A DNA stretch of 64,000 nucleotides from Chondrosia reniformis (GCA_947172415.1 OX359194.1:4402001-4466000); one strand, 5' to 3'. Positions 35,995 to 49,946 are shown, counted from the first letter of the stretch. Numbers and translations: made by a program. Notes: generated from the letters alone by a model not told the origin.

Positions 35995-37042
35995 AATTGG
36001 TACATACAAGTAATACATATAACTACATACAACTAGTTCAAACTACTAGTAATACGTATAACTACATACAACTAGTTCAAACTACTAGTATATAAAACTA
36101 GTAAAAACAACTAGTACATACAGCTTATACAAAAAACTAGTACACACAACTAGTTACTAGTCTGTACACCTAGTATGTACAACTAGTACATTCAACAAGT
36201 ACATACAACTAGCACATACAAATAGAACATTCAACTAGTGCATTCAACAAGTACATACAACTAGTACATACAACTTGTAACTACATCTAGTATATATATC
36301 TATTTCATACACAAATTTCACACAACTAGTACATACAAGTAGTACATATAATTACATACAACCAGTTCTAAACAACTAGTACATTCAACAATTTCACACA
36401 ACTAGTAAATACAACTAGTTCATATAATTACTTAAAACTAGTACATTCAACTGGTATATACAATTAGTAAATACAGATTGTTACTAGTACCTACACCTAG
36501 AAAGTACAACTAGTTCATAAAACTATTACATATAACTAGTACATGCAACTACTTACTAGTGCTTACAACTACTACGTACAATTAGGACATACAACTACTA
36601 CATACAACTAGTCCCTACAACTAGTAAATACAGATTGTTCCTAGTTCTTACACCTAGTATATACATCTGGTACATACAAATATTACATACAACCAGAACA
36701 TACAACTAGTACATTAATCTAGTAACTACAACTACTAAATATAACTAGTATATAAAATTATGCACAACTATAACATACCAGTAGTACCTGTAACTACTTA
36801 CAACTAGTACATACATCTAGTATAAAAAACTAGTACATAGAACTAGTTACTGCTACATACAACTAGTACATACAACTAATAACTACAACTAGTAAATATA
36901 AGTAATACATACAACAATTACACATTATTAGTATACAATTAGTTCATATAAATAGTACATAAAACTAGTAACTACAACAAGTAAATACATCTAGTTACTA
37001 GTACATACGAAAAATACACACAACTAGTACATACAACTAGTA
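35995..37042 (+). repeat. 13-bp satellite, forward polarity, block 13
   Basis: Continues the duplicated segment (about 36010-36560 against about 32520-33240) and ends at the Helitron-like element. No gene is present. Confidence 0.95.
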
Positions 37043-37809
37043 TTAGAGAAAAATAAAAATTTTCTACAAAAATAGTGAAGATGTAGGGATGGCACAAAAA
37101 GCACATAAACAAGAAAGGGATGTTACACAGTGCAGCATTAGCTATATATGCATGAATCATACAACACCCTTGCTTGTAGAATTCATGCATAGCTAATGCT
37201 TCACTGTGTAACATCCCTTTCTTGTTTATGTGCTTTTTGTGCCATCCCTACATCTTCACTATTTCTGTAGAAATTTTTTATTTTTCTCTAGTTTCTGTTC
37301 TTTTTATGGAGCATAAGCTAGGAATTCGATTGTATTTAAACCCATTTTGATTTTGCAATCTTCGACTGAATATGACGTCAGTAAAATGGAGATTTATTGA
37401 GGTCTTGACTCTGGGGCCATGAAAACTGTCATACTCAATAATAGCGCTATCGCTCTCGCTTCTGCAAAAGAATACAGCTCGGAAAATTTGCAATCGTTTC
37501 GTTTAACCATTAGTCCAAAAGTTTATATAGTTTTTTAGTTATGGCTGACGAAGAAGAAGAAGAATGAGAATAAGAAGAAGAATATGAAGAAGACGAATAT
37601 GGGAATTTTTAAATTTTATTATTTCGCCAGTGGGACATATTCGCCTGCCTTTAAGGTCTCTTTAGAGTATGTATATTGGATATTTGGTTATACATAACCT
37701 TGTTTTGTCGATTTTCGGCCTATTTCGGGATTTTGCTCCTATACCGATGTTTGGGGAAAACGAAAAAACCACGTCATCCCTACATAGGGAGTACTGCCGT
37801 ACTCCCTGA
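37043..37809 (-). mobile_element. Helitron-like foldback element, copy 2
   Basis: A 767-bp copy on the minus strand. In element orientation it starts TCAGGGAGTAC after A and ends CTAA before T. The uninterrupted paralogue at about 46371-46390 (CTAGTATATTCTGAT) equals the two flanks joined, with the insertion between A and T and no duplicated bases, as Helitrons do. It carries the 22-bp palindrome near its 5' end (37786-37807) and the 244-bp palindrome at its 3' end (37046-37289). It has no helicase gene, so it would be non-autonomous. Frames at 36972-37214 and 37278-37493 are not genes. Confidence 0.65.
37046..37289. repeat. 244-bp near-perfect palindrome (Helitron-like copy 2)
   Basis: The arms pair almost throughout. 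Compared with copy 1, both arms carry matching replacements (AAGCACATAAACAAG with CTTGTTTATGTGCTT here; AAGCATAGAAACAAG with CTTGTTTCTATGCTT there). Confidence 0.9.
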
Positions 37810-40800
37810 TATTCTGAGGGTTACTAGTACATACAACTAGTACATACAATTAGTACATACACTAATCCATAGAGCTAGTACATGCAATTAGTACATAGAA
37901 CTTATACATACAACTATATACTACTTACAACTAATGCATAAAACTAGATACTAGTACATCCAACTTGTACATACAACTAGTATATAAAACTAGTAACTAC
38001 AACTAGTAAATATAACTAGTACATACAAACATTGCACACAACTAGTACATACAAGTAGTACATATAACCACATTCAACTAGATCAAACAGCGAATACATA
38101 AAATTAGTAAAAATAATTAGTACATAAAACTAGTCCATATAATACATAAAAAAAATTCAATACAGCTACTACTTACAACTAGTATATAAATACAGATTGC
38201 CACTCCTTCATACACCTAGTACATACAGCTAATACATACAACTAGTACATACAACTAGTAAATACAACTAACTACTAGTATATACTACTAGTACATAAAA
38301 TTTGTACATTCAACTAGTACATACACCTAGTTCATACAACTAGTACATATAACTAGTGCATCCACTACTTACTAGAACACATATACAACAAGTACATACA
38401 ACAAGTACATACATCTAGTTACTAGTACATACGAAAAATACACACAACTAGTACATACAAGTAGTACATATAACTGCATACAACTAGTATATTCTGATAG
38501 TTACTAGTACATACAACTAGTATATACAATTAGTACATACACTAGTCCCTACAACTAGTACATAGAACTAGTACATACAAATAGTACATACAGCTCGTAT
38601 ATAAAACTAGGACATAGAACTATTTTATACAACTAGTACATACAACTAGTAACTAGTACACACAACTAGTACATACAAAAAGTATATACAACTAATATAT
38701 ATAACTAGTACATGCAGCTATTACATACAACAAGTACATATAACTAGTACATGCAGCTACTTACAAGTACAAAAAACTAGAACATACAATTATGACATTC
38801 AACTAGTACATATAACAATTACATACAACAATTAAACACAACAAGTACATACAACTAGTACATATAACTAGTACAGGCAACCATTTACTAGGACATACAA
38901 CTAGTATATACAATTAGTACATACAACTAGTACATACAGCTAGTACATACAACTAGTACATACAATTACTACACACATTTAGTTATTAGTACATTCAACT
39001 ACTACATAAAACTAGTAGCTACAAATTTAACTAGTATACAAAAAATCCACACAACTTGTACATACAAGTATTATAAATAACTACATACAACTAGTACACG
39101 CAGCTAGTACATACAACTAGTTACCAGTACATACAACTAGTACATACAACTATTATATACAACTCTTGCATATAACTAGTACATACAGTTATTTCATACA
39201 ACTAGTACATACAACTAGGACCTATAACTAGTATATACAGCTAGTACATACAATTAGTCCATAAAACTAGTAAATATATCAATTTCCTGCAACTAGTACT
39301 AAAAACTAATACAGAGAACTAGTTCATACAACTAGTACATGCAACAAGTTACTAGTACATATATACAACTACTACATACAACTAGTACATAAACCTAGTA
39401 CATATAACTAGTATATACAGCTAGTACATACAACTAGTACTTATAACTATTAAATACATCAATTTCCTGCAACTAGTACTTAAAGCTAATAGAGAGAACT
39501 AGTTCATACAATTAGTACATACAACTAGTTACTCGTACATATATACAACTAATACATACAACTAGTACATACAACTAGTACATATAACTAATACATACAA
39601 CCACTTTACACAACTAGCACATAAAACTAGTACATATTATTACATACAACTAGTACATACAATTAGTAAATACAGATTGTTACTAGTACATACACCTGGT
39701 ACATACAACTAGTTCATACAACTGTTACATATAACCAGTACATGTAACTACTTACTAGTACTTACAACTAGTACGTACAATTAGGACATACAACTACTAC
39801 ATACAACAAGTATATACAACTAGTCCCTACAACTAGTAAATACAGATTGTTCCTAGTTCTTACACCTAGTATATACATCTGGTACATACAATTATTACAT
39901 ACAACCAGAACATACAACTAGTACATTAATCTAGTAACTACAACTACTAAATATAACTAGTATACAAAATTACACACAACTATAACATACCAGTAGTACC
40001 TATAACTACTTACAACTAGTACATACATCTAGTATAAGAAACTAGTACATAGAACCAGTACATACAACCAGTAGATACAACTACTTACTAGTATATACAA
40101 TTAGTACAGACAACTTGTACATATAACTAGTTACTGCTACATACAACTAGTACATACAACTAGTAACTACAACTAGTAAATATAAGTAATACATACAACA
40201 ATTACACTCAATTAGTACATACAATTAGTTCTTATAACTAGTACATAAAACTAGTAACTACAACAAGTAAATACATTTAATTACTAGTACATACGAAAAA
40301 TACACACAACTAGTACATACAAGTAATACATATAACTATATACAACTAGTTCAAACAACTAGTACATACAACTATTATATTCTGATAGTTACTAGTACAT
40401 ACAACTAGTTCATACAATTAGTACATACACTAGTCCATAGAGCTAGTACATGCAATTAGTACATAGAACTTATACATACAACTATATACTACTTACAACT
40501 AATACATACATCTAGATACTAGTAAATAAAACTTCTACATACAATTAGTATATACAACTAATTAATACATCTAGATACTAGTACATCCAACTTGTACATA
40601 CAACAAGTCTATGAAACTAGTAACTACAACTAGTAAATATAACTAGTACATACAAACATTGCACAAAACTAGTACATACAAGTGGTACATATAACTACAT
40701 TCAACTAGTTCAAACAGCGAATACATATAACTAGTAAAAACGATTAGTACATAAAACTAGTCCATATAACTACATACAAATTTTAAATGCAGCTAGTACT

Positions 40801-43001
40801 TACAATTAGTATATAAATACTGATTGGCACTCCTTCATACACCTAGTACATAGAGCTAATACATACAACTAGTACATACAACTAGTAAATACAACTAACT
40901 ACTAGTACATACTACTAGTACAAAAAATTTGTACATTCAACTAGTACATACATCTAGTTCATATACAACTAGTACATATAACTAGTGCATCCACTACTTA
41001 CTAGAACACATATACAACAAGTACATACAACTAGCACATACAAGTAGAACATTCAACAAGTACATACAACAAGTACATACATCTAGTTACAAGTTCATAC
41101 GAAAAATACACACAACTAGTACATGCAAGTAGTACATATAACTGCACACAACTAATTTAAACAACTGGTACATACAACTAGTATATTCTTATAGTTACTA
41201 GTATATACAACTAGTATATACAATTAGTACATACACTAGTCCCTACAGCTAGTACATACACTTAGTACATATAACTAGTACATAAAACTACTTACTAGAA
41301 CACATATACAACATATACATACAACTAGCACATACAACTAGAACATTCAACAAGTACATACATCTAGTTACTAGTACAAACGAAAAATACACACAACTAG
41401 TACATACAAGTAGTACATATAACTATATACAACTAGTTCAAACAACTAGTACATACAACTAGTATAGTCTGATAGTTACTAGTACATACAACTAGTACAT
41501 ACAATTAGTACATACACTAGTCCATACAGCTAGTACATACACTTAGTACATATAACTAGTACAACTAATTACTAGAACATATATACAACTAGTACATAGA
41601 ACTAGTACATAGATCTAGTGCATACAAATAGTACATACAGCTCGTATATAAAACTAGGACATAGAACTATTTTATACAACTAGTACATACAACTAGTTAC
41701 TAGTACATACAACTAGTACATACAAAAGGTACCTACAACTAATATATATAACTAGTACATACAGCTATTACATACAACAAGTACATATAACTAGTACATG
41801 CAACTACTTACAAGTACATACACTTAGAACATACAATTTTGACATACAACTAGTACATACAACTAGTACAGGCAACCATTTACTAGGACATACAACTAGT
41901 ATATACAATTAGTACATACAACTAGTACATACAGCTAGTACATACAACTAGTACATACAATTACTACACACATTTAGTTATTAGTACATTCAACTACTAC
42001 ATAAAACTAGTAGCTACAAATTTAACTAGTATACAAAAATCCACACAACTTGTACATAGAAGTAGTATATATAACTACATACAACTAGTACACGCAGCTA
42101 GTACATACAACTAGTACATACAACTATTATATACAACTAGTGCATATAACTAGTACATACAGTTATTTCATACAACTAGTACATACAACTAGGACCTATA
42201 ACTAGTATATACAGCTAGTATATTCAATTAGTCCATAAAACTAGTAAATACATCAATTTCCTGCAACTAGTACTTAAAGCTAATACAGAGAACTAGTTCA
42301 TACAACTAGAACATACAGCTATTTCATACAACTAGTACATAAAACTAGTCCATGTAACTAGTACATACAGCTAGTACCTACAACTAGTACTTATAAATAG
42401 TACATAAAACAATGTCACACAACTAGTATATACAACTAGTACATATAATTATATACATGCAACTAGTACCTACAACTTGTTCACAGAATTAGTAAATATA
42501 GATTATTACTAATGCATACACTAGTATATACACCTAGTTCATACAATTATTACAAATATCCAGTACATGCAACTAATTACTAGTACTTACCACTACTACA
42601 TACAACTAGTACATAAAGTTAGTAAATATAGTTTGTTAATAGTACATACACCTAGTGCATAAAACTAGTACATACAACTAATACATATAACTAGTACATA
42701 TGATAACTACATACAACTTCTACATATAATTAGTACATATAACAATTTCACACAACTAGTACATACAACTAGTACATATAATTACAAACAACTAGTACAT
42801 ACAAAAAGTACATACAATATTAAAATAAAGATTGTTACCAGTACATACATCTAGTACATACAACTAGTTCGTACAACTATTACGTATAATAGTTGCTTGT
42901 ACATATAACTAGTATATGGAACTAGTACATAGAACTAGTAGTTACAGATTGTGACTAGTACTTACACCTAGTACATACAACTAGTACATGCAACTACTTA
43001 C
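37810..43001 (+). repeat. 13-bp satellite, forward polarity, block 14
   Basis: About 5.2 kb of forward satellite containing a large tandem duplication: about 37830-39640 corresponds to about 40400-42440, with offsets of 2.6 to 3.05 kb. Part of the same unit recurs at about 46000-46600. The 39665-39900 stretch is also shared with about 34030 and 45090. No gene is present. Confidence 0.95.
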
Positions 43002-43242
43002 ATATTGTGTTACCCCACCTCAAAAGAAATGTAACTACTAGAAGACCTAAGGGTAGACTTACGTAATATGTCCTACTTTTGTCTATAGTTATGCTGAGAT
43101 TGTCTTACCTGTACAAGCAAGTTTACTAATAGATTTATAATTAATTCATAAAAGTTAATTGGACCTACATTCCTTTCATAAAATTAAATTTCATCATGTG
43201 TCTTAGTTAACACCTTATTTAACTTTTGGCGCCAAAATAGTG

Positions 43243-43250
43243 TATATAAG
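43243..43250 (+). promoter_or_regulatory. TATA box of the retroelement
   Basis: TATATAAG, about 31 bp upstream of the base at which the short copy (31977) begins. This makes a transcription start at about 43274-43275 likely. Confidence 0.6.
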
Positions 43251-43327
43251 GCCCCTAGATTTAGCATAGAGAGCCAAGGATTCACAGAAGATCAAGATAA
43301 AGAAAAAGACAAAGACTCCCAGGATCA

Positions 43328-43354
43328 CTGATGAAGGGTGGAATTCCCAGAAAC
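43328..43354 (+). ncRNA. Hammerhead-like core of the retroelement
   Basis: CTGATGA, then AGGG and CCCA flanking a seven-base loop, then GAAAC: the hammerhead core order with a three-base-pair stem II. It is identical in the short copy (32030-32056). The A-A pair at the base of stem II is a weakness. Confidence 0.4.
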
Positions 43355-43513
43355 GGCTGTCTGACCCAGTGGAGAAGAAGATGAAAGAAGGGAAAAGAAG
43401 GAAGAAAAGACTCCTGTATCTTCATCTAAAGCTCTCTTTAGGTTTAGTTCCCCTATAGGCTCTTTTTACAGAATAGGCATATAGCATGTAGGAAAATGGT
43501 ATATTAGATTTTT

Positions 43514-44072
43514 CATGCAACTACTTACTAGTATATAGATCAGGTACGTAAAATTATTACACACAACTAGTACATATAACTATTACATACAACAATTTCA
43601 CACAACTAGTACATACAACAATTTCACACAACTAGTAAATACAACTGGGAAATACAATTAGTACATACAACTATGTACTAATACATACAACTACTACATT
43701 CAACTAGTAAATACAGAGAGTTACTAGTAGATACACCTATTATATACAGCCAGTACACACAACTAGTACATATAACTAGTTCATACAACAACTATATACA
43801 ACAAGTACATACAACTAGTACATATAATTAGAACATGCAACTTTTACTAGTTCATTCAACTACTACATACAATTAGAACATCCAACTAATACATGCATCT
43901 AGTCCATGCAAATAGCACATAAAATTAGTGCATAAAACTACATACTAGAACACATATACAACAAGTACATACAACTAACGACTAGTATATACAACTAGTA
44001 TATGTAACAAGCTACTAGTATATACAACTAGTACTTAAAACTAGTACGTAAAACAATTACACACTACTAGTA
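43514..44072 (+). repeat. 13-bp satellite, forward polarity, block 15
   Basis: Forward satellite. The last 100 bp match the left flank of MITE copy 1 (about 28830-28934). No gene is present. Confidence 0.95.
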
Positions 44073-44522
44073 CAGTGTAACCCGGATAATCTGCCCCCGC
44101 CTAATACGCACAACCCCCCAATCGGTCTGAGTTCCTATTAAACGAATTCATTTACATACTAGAAGTATATATGTAATCTGCCAACCGCCAAATCCACCAT
44201 CCGCCATTATTTTCTCGCCTCAATTGTACATTTATAGGTGTTTTCCACCTTTGTAATACCCCGCTTTCATCAACATTTTAATCGTACGAAATAAATCTTA
44301 GAGATTACCTCTAAGCGTTCCAAAACTGACTTGAAAATTGTCCGATATGTGACTGTAAGAGGAAGAATTCGACGGCAACGCAAAAGCAAATATCGTTCAT
44401 CGTTTTATTTAGCTGGTTATAATTAGAATTGTATAATGACGATATTTGGCTAATCCACCAAACTCAATTTTCTGCCAAAAAAGTGCTTGAACGAATTGTG
44501 GCGGATTTTCCCAGTTACACTG
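44073..44522 (+). mobile_element. TA-target MITE, copy 2
   Basis: 450 bp, flanked by TA (44071-44072 and 44523-44524). The termini CAGTGTAACCCGGATAATC and, from the other end, CAGTGTAACTGGGAAAATCC are the better preserved version of this family's inverted repeats. The satellite on both sides matches copy 1, so the pair arose by segmental duplication rather than two insertions. It has no coding sequence. Confidence 0.85.
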
Positions 44523-47134
44523 TACATATAAGTACATACAACTGGTACATAAAACTATTACATATAACTAGTTCATACATCTATTGCACACACTAGTATA
44601 CACAACAAGTACATATATTTAACTATATACAACTAGTACATACAACTAGTAAATACAACATGTAGAGACAACTGGTACATAAAATTTGGTATATACTACC
44701 AGTCCATACAACTATGTAATACTTACAACTAGTACTACAACTAGGACATAGTACTAGTACATATAACCTGTATATATAACTAGTACATACAAATAGTACA
44801 TACAAATAGTCCATACAAGAAGTACATACAACTAATTAATACTATATAGAACTAGTACACACAACTGCTAACTGCAACTAGTAAATATATTTAGTAGATA
44901 CAAAAATTACACACACCTAGTACTTTCAACTAGTACATACAACTAGTACATACAAATAGTTCATAAAACTAGTAAATATAACTGGTACATAAAACTCCAT
45001 AATAGTACATACAACTAGTACATACAACTAGTACAAACAACTAGTACATATAACTAGTACAAACAGCTAGTACATACAACTAGTACATACAATTAGTAAA
45101 TACAGATTGTTACTAGTATATACACCTGGTACATACAACTAGTTCATACAACTGTTACATATAACCAGTACATGTAACTACTTACTAGTACTTACAACTA
45201 TTACGTACAATTAGGACATACAACTACTACATACAACAAGTACATAAAACTAGTCCCTACAACTAGTAAATACAGATTGTTACTAGTTCTTCCACCTATA
45301 ATATACATCTGATACATACAATTATTACATACAACTAGTACATACAATTAGTACATGCAACAAGTATATATAACTAGTACATACCACAATTTCACACAAA
45401 TAGTAAATACAACTAGTACATATAATTACTTACAACTAGTACATACAACTTGTTAATACAATTAGTAAATACAGATTGTTACTAGTATATACACCTAGTC
45501 CATACAACTAGTACATACAACTAGTACATATAACTAGTACATGCAAGTACTTACTAGTACTTACATCTAGCACATACAGTTACTACATACAACTACTACA
45601 TATAACTAGTACATAAAATAATTACAAACAACTAGTATATGCATACAACTATTACATATAACTACATACAACTAGTGCAAACAACTAGTACATACAACCA
45701 GAACATACATCCAGTTACTAGTACATACAACCAGAACATACCAGTAGTACCTATAACTACACACAACTAGTTCATAAATCTAGTATAAAAAGCTAGTACA
45801 TAGAACTAGTACATACAACTAGTTACTAGTATATACAATTAGTACAGGCAAATTCTAAATATATATAACTAGTACATAGAACAATTACACACAACTTGTA
45901 CACACAACTAGTACATACAACTAGTCCATACTACTAGTACATACAACTAGTACATACAACTAGTACATACAACTAGTCCATATAACTACATACAAATTGT
46001 CCATACAGCTAGTACTTACAACTAGTAAAAACAGATTGTTACTACTTCATAAACCTAGTACATACAACTAATACATACAACTAGTACATACAACTAGTAA
46101 ATACAACTAACTACTAGTAAATACTACTAGTACATAAAATTTGTACATTCAACGAGTACATACATCTAGTTCATAAAACTAGTACATATAACTAGTGCAT
46201 CCAACCACTTACTAGATCACATATACAACAAGTACATACAACTAGCACATGCAACTAGAACATTCAACAAGTATATACATCTAGTTACTAGTACATACGA
46301 AAAATACACACAACTAGTACATACAAGTAGTACATATAACTACATACAACTACTTCCAACAACTAGTACATACAACTAGTATATTCTGATAGTTACTAGT
46401 ACATACAACTAGTACATACAATTAGTACATACACTAGTCCATACAGCTGGTTCTAGTACATAAAACTACTTACTAGAACATATATACAACTAGTACATAG
46501 AACTAGTACATACAACTAATGCATACATGTAGATACTAGAACATAAAACTTGTACATACTTCTAATATATACAACTAATACATACATCTAGAACTAGTAC
46601 ATACAACTTGTACATACAACGAGTACATAAAACTAGTAACTACATCTAGTAAATATAACTAGTACATACAAAAATAACACCCAACTAGTACATACAAGTA
46701 GTACATCTAACTACATTCCACTAGTTCAAACAACTAGTACATAAAACTAGTAAACAAAATTAGGACAAACAGCTTATGCATAAAACTAGTACATAGAACT
46801 GGTACATACAGCTAGAACATACAAATAGTACATATAACAAGTAGATACAACAATTACACACAACTGGTACAAACCACTACTCCATATAACTACATACAAA
46901 TTGTCCATACAGCTAGTTCTTAAAACTAGAAAATACAGATTGTTACTACTTCATACACCTAGTACATACAACTAATACATACAACTAGTACATACAACTA
47001 GTACATATAACTAGTGCACACAACTTCCTACAACACATATACAACAAGTACATAAAACTAGTACATAAAACTAGTACATAAAACTAGTACATACAATCAG
47101 TACATTCAACTAATAAATACAACAAGCACATACA
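44523..47134 (+). repeat. 13-bp satellite, forward polarity, block 16
   Basis: Holds the second of three copies of the 29440/44575/49090 segment and further copies of the 39665-type and 40800-type units. The frame at 44623-44814 is satellite translation. It includes the uninterrupted target of Helitron-like copy 2 at about 46371-46390. Confidence 0.95.
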
Positions 47135-47212
47135 TCTAGACGCTCCCAAAGTCGAAAGATGAACCGTTACAAGGATAAGTTCGACGCAGTTAGAAGAAAT
47201 CCTTATTCCATC
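47135..47212 (+). mobile_element. 78-bp PLE terminal tail (second family)
   Basis: Matches the right end of the PLE at 15018-15724 (about 15647-15722) with a few changes: AGACGCTCCCAAAGTCGAAA, then the GATAAGTTCGACGCAGTTAG tail. Satellite lies on both sides and no other PLE part is present. Confidence 0.8.
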
Positions 47213-49908
47213 ACATACATCTAGTTACTAGTATATACAACTAGTACATAATAAAAGTAACTTAAACTAGTAAATAAAACTAGTGCTTACAAAAAATACA
47301 CACAACTAGTACATACATGTAGTACATACAACTAAATACAACTAATTCAAACAACTAATACATACAACTAGTATATACTTAAAGTTACTAGTACATATAA
47401 CTAGTACATACAACCTCTGCCTACAACTAGTACATAAAACTAGTACTCAGAACAAGTACATACAACTATTACATGCAACTACCTACTAGAACATACAACT
47501 AGCACATAAAACTAGTACAGATAAGTACATACAACTAGTACATATAACTAGTATATACAACTAGTATATACATACAATTAGTACACAACTAGTACATACA
47601 TCTAGTAAATGCAACTATATATTACATACAACTAGTACTACAACTAGGACATAGAACTAGTACATACAAACAGTACATACAGCTAGTATATAAAACTAGT
47701 ACATAGAACAATTACACACAACTAGTATATACATAAAACTATTTACATAAAACTACATACAACAAGTATGTGCAACAAGTTACTAGTACATCCAACTAGT
47801 ACATCAAACTAGTACATACAACTAGTACATATAACTAGTTATTAGTACATACAACTAGTACAAAGAAATAGTCCATACAACTACTACATATAATTAGTAC
47901 ATACATCAATTTCATAAAACTAGTACATAAAACTAATACATAGAACTAGTACATAAAATTAGTACATACAACTAGTTACTAGTATAATCCAACTAGTGCA
48001 TACAGCTAGTACATCCAACTAGTACATATAACTAGTACACACAGCCAGTCCCTCCAACTAGTACATATAACTAGTACATATAACAATTTCACACAACTAG
48101 TAAATACGACTAGTACATACAACAAGTACATACAATATTTAAATAAAGATTGTTACCAGTACATACATTTAGTACATATAACTAGTTCATGCAAGTATTA
48201 CGTATAATAGTTGCTAGTACATATAACTAGTACATACAACTAGTACATAGAACTAGTACATAGAACTAGTAAATACAGATTGTTACTAGGACTTACACCT
48301 AGTACATACAACTAGTACATGCAACTACTTACTAGTACATAGAACTAGTACGTAATATTATTACACACAACTAGTAGATATAACTAGTACATACAACAAT
48401 TACCCACAACAAGTATATACAACTATTACATACAACTAGTACATATAACTAGAACATGCAACTTTTTACTAGTTCATTCAACTACTACACACAATTAGAA
48501 CATCCAACTAGTTCTTGCATCTAGTACATACAACTAGTACATAAACTTAATGCATAAAACTACTTACTAGAACACATATACAACAAGTACATACACCTAG
48601 TACATACAACTAGTACATACAACTAGTACATACAACTAGTACATACAAAAAAACACACAACTAGTATATACGTACAAGTAGTACATAAAATTACATACAA
48701 CTTGTTCAAACAACTAGTACATACAACTAGTACATACAACTTGTACATTCAACTAGTACAAAAAACAATTTTACACAACTAGTACATACAATTAGTATAT
48801 ATAATTACAAACAACTAGTACAAACAACAAGTACATACAACTAGTTCGTACAACTGTTACATATAATAGTTGCTAGTACATATAACTAGTACATACAACT
48901 AGTACATAGAACTAGTACATAGAACTAGTAAATACAGATTGTTACAAATACTTATACCTAGTACATACAACTAGTATATGCAACTATTTACTAGTACGTA
49001 GAACAAGTATGTAAAATTATTACACACAACTGGTACATATAACTAGTACATACAATTAGTACATACAATTAGTATATACAACTATTACAAATAACTAGTT
49101 CATACATTAATTGCATACACTAGTATACACAACAAGTACATATATTTAACTATATACAACTAGTACATACAACTAGTAAATACAACAAGTAGAGACAACT
49201 GGTACATAAAATTTGGTATATACTACCAGTACATACAACTATGTAGTACTTACAACTAGTACTACAACTAGGACATAGTACTAGTACATATAACCTGTAT
49301 ATATAACTAATACATACAAATAGTACATACAAATAGTCCATACAAGGAGTACATAAAACAAATCACTTTTATACAGAACTAGTACACACAACTGCTAACT
49401 GCAACTAGTAATTATACTTAGTAGATACAAATATTACACACGCCTAGTACATTCAACTAGTACATACAACTAGTACATACAGCTAGTTCATACAACTAGT
49501 ACATATAACTGGTACATACAACTAAATAATAGTAGATACAACTAGTACATACAACTAGTACAAACAACTAGTACATACAACTAGTACATACAGCTAGTAC
49601 ATACAACTAGTACATTTAACTAGTACATACAAAAATTACACACCACTAGTACATACAACTGGTATGTATAAATACATACAACTAGTGCATACAATTAGTC
49701 TATACAACTAATAAATACAGATTGTTACTAGTACCTACACCTAGTACCTACAACTCCTTCATACAACTATTACATATAACTAGTACATGCAACTACGTAC
49801 TAGTACTTACAACTATTACATACCATTAGTACATACAACTACTACATACAACTAGTGCATATATCTAGTTACTAGTACATACAACTAGTACATACAATTA
49901 GTAACTAC
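47213..49908 (+). repeat. 13-bp satellite, forward polarity, block 17
   Basis: Includes about 47695-48100, matching 28320-28690, and 49090-49340, the third copy of the 29440 segment, here without the MITE upstream. The frame at 49150-49341 is satellite translation. It ends with the LINE target duplication GTAACTAC (49901-49908). Confidence 0.95.
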
Positions 49909-49946
49909 TTTAGAAACAAAAGCCTTAATGGAGAACTTTGTTACTT

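Larger units (their letters stand above)
43002..43513 (+). mobile_element. TATA/hammerhead-like retroelement, longer copy
   Basis: A 512-bp insertion with a perfect 15-bp target duplication CATGCAACTACTTAC (42987-43001 and 43514-43528), typical of target-primed retroelements. It begins with about 240 bp of non-coding sequence leading to GGCGCCAAAATAGTGTATAT and TATATAAG (43243-43250). The part shared with the short copy (43275 onward) contains CTGATGA (43328-43334), a GGG...CCC stem and GAAAC (43350-43354), and ends TTAGATTTTT. It has no protein. It could be a solo terminal region of a PLE-like element or a retrozyme-like unit; I cannot decide between them. Confidence 0.7.

Noticed and set aside
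35856-36095. 79-residue frame
   Set aside because: It crosses the 3' end of TIR element copy C into satellite.
28110-49900. CRISPR array or bacterial direct repeats
   Set aside because: The repeat is a contiguous 13-bp satellite without spacers, in a window full of animal-type transposons.
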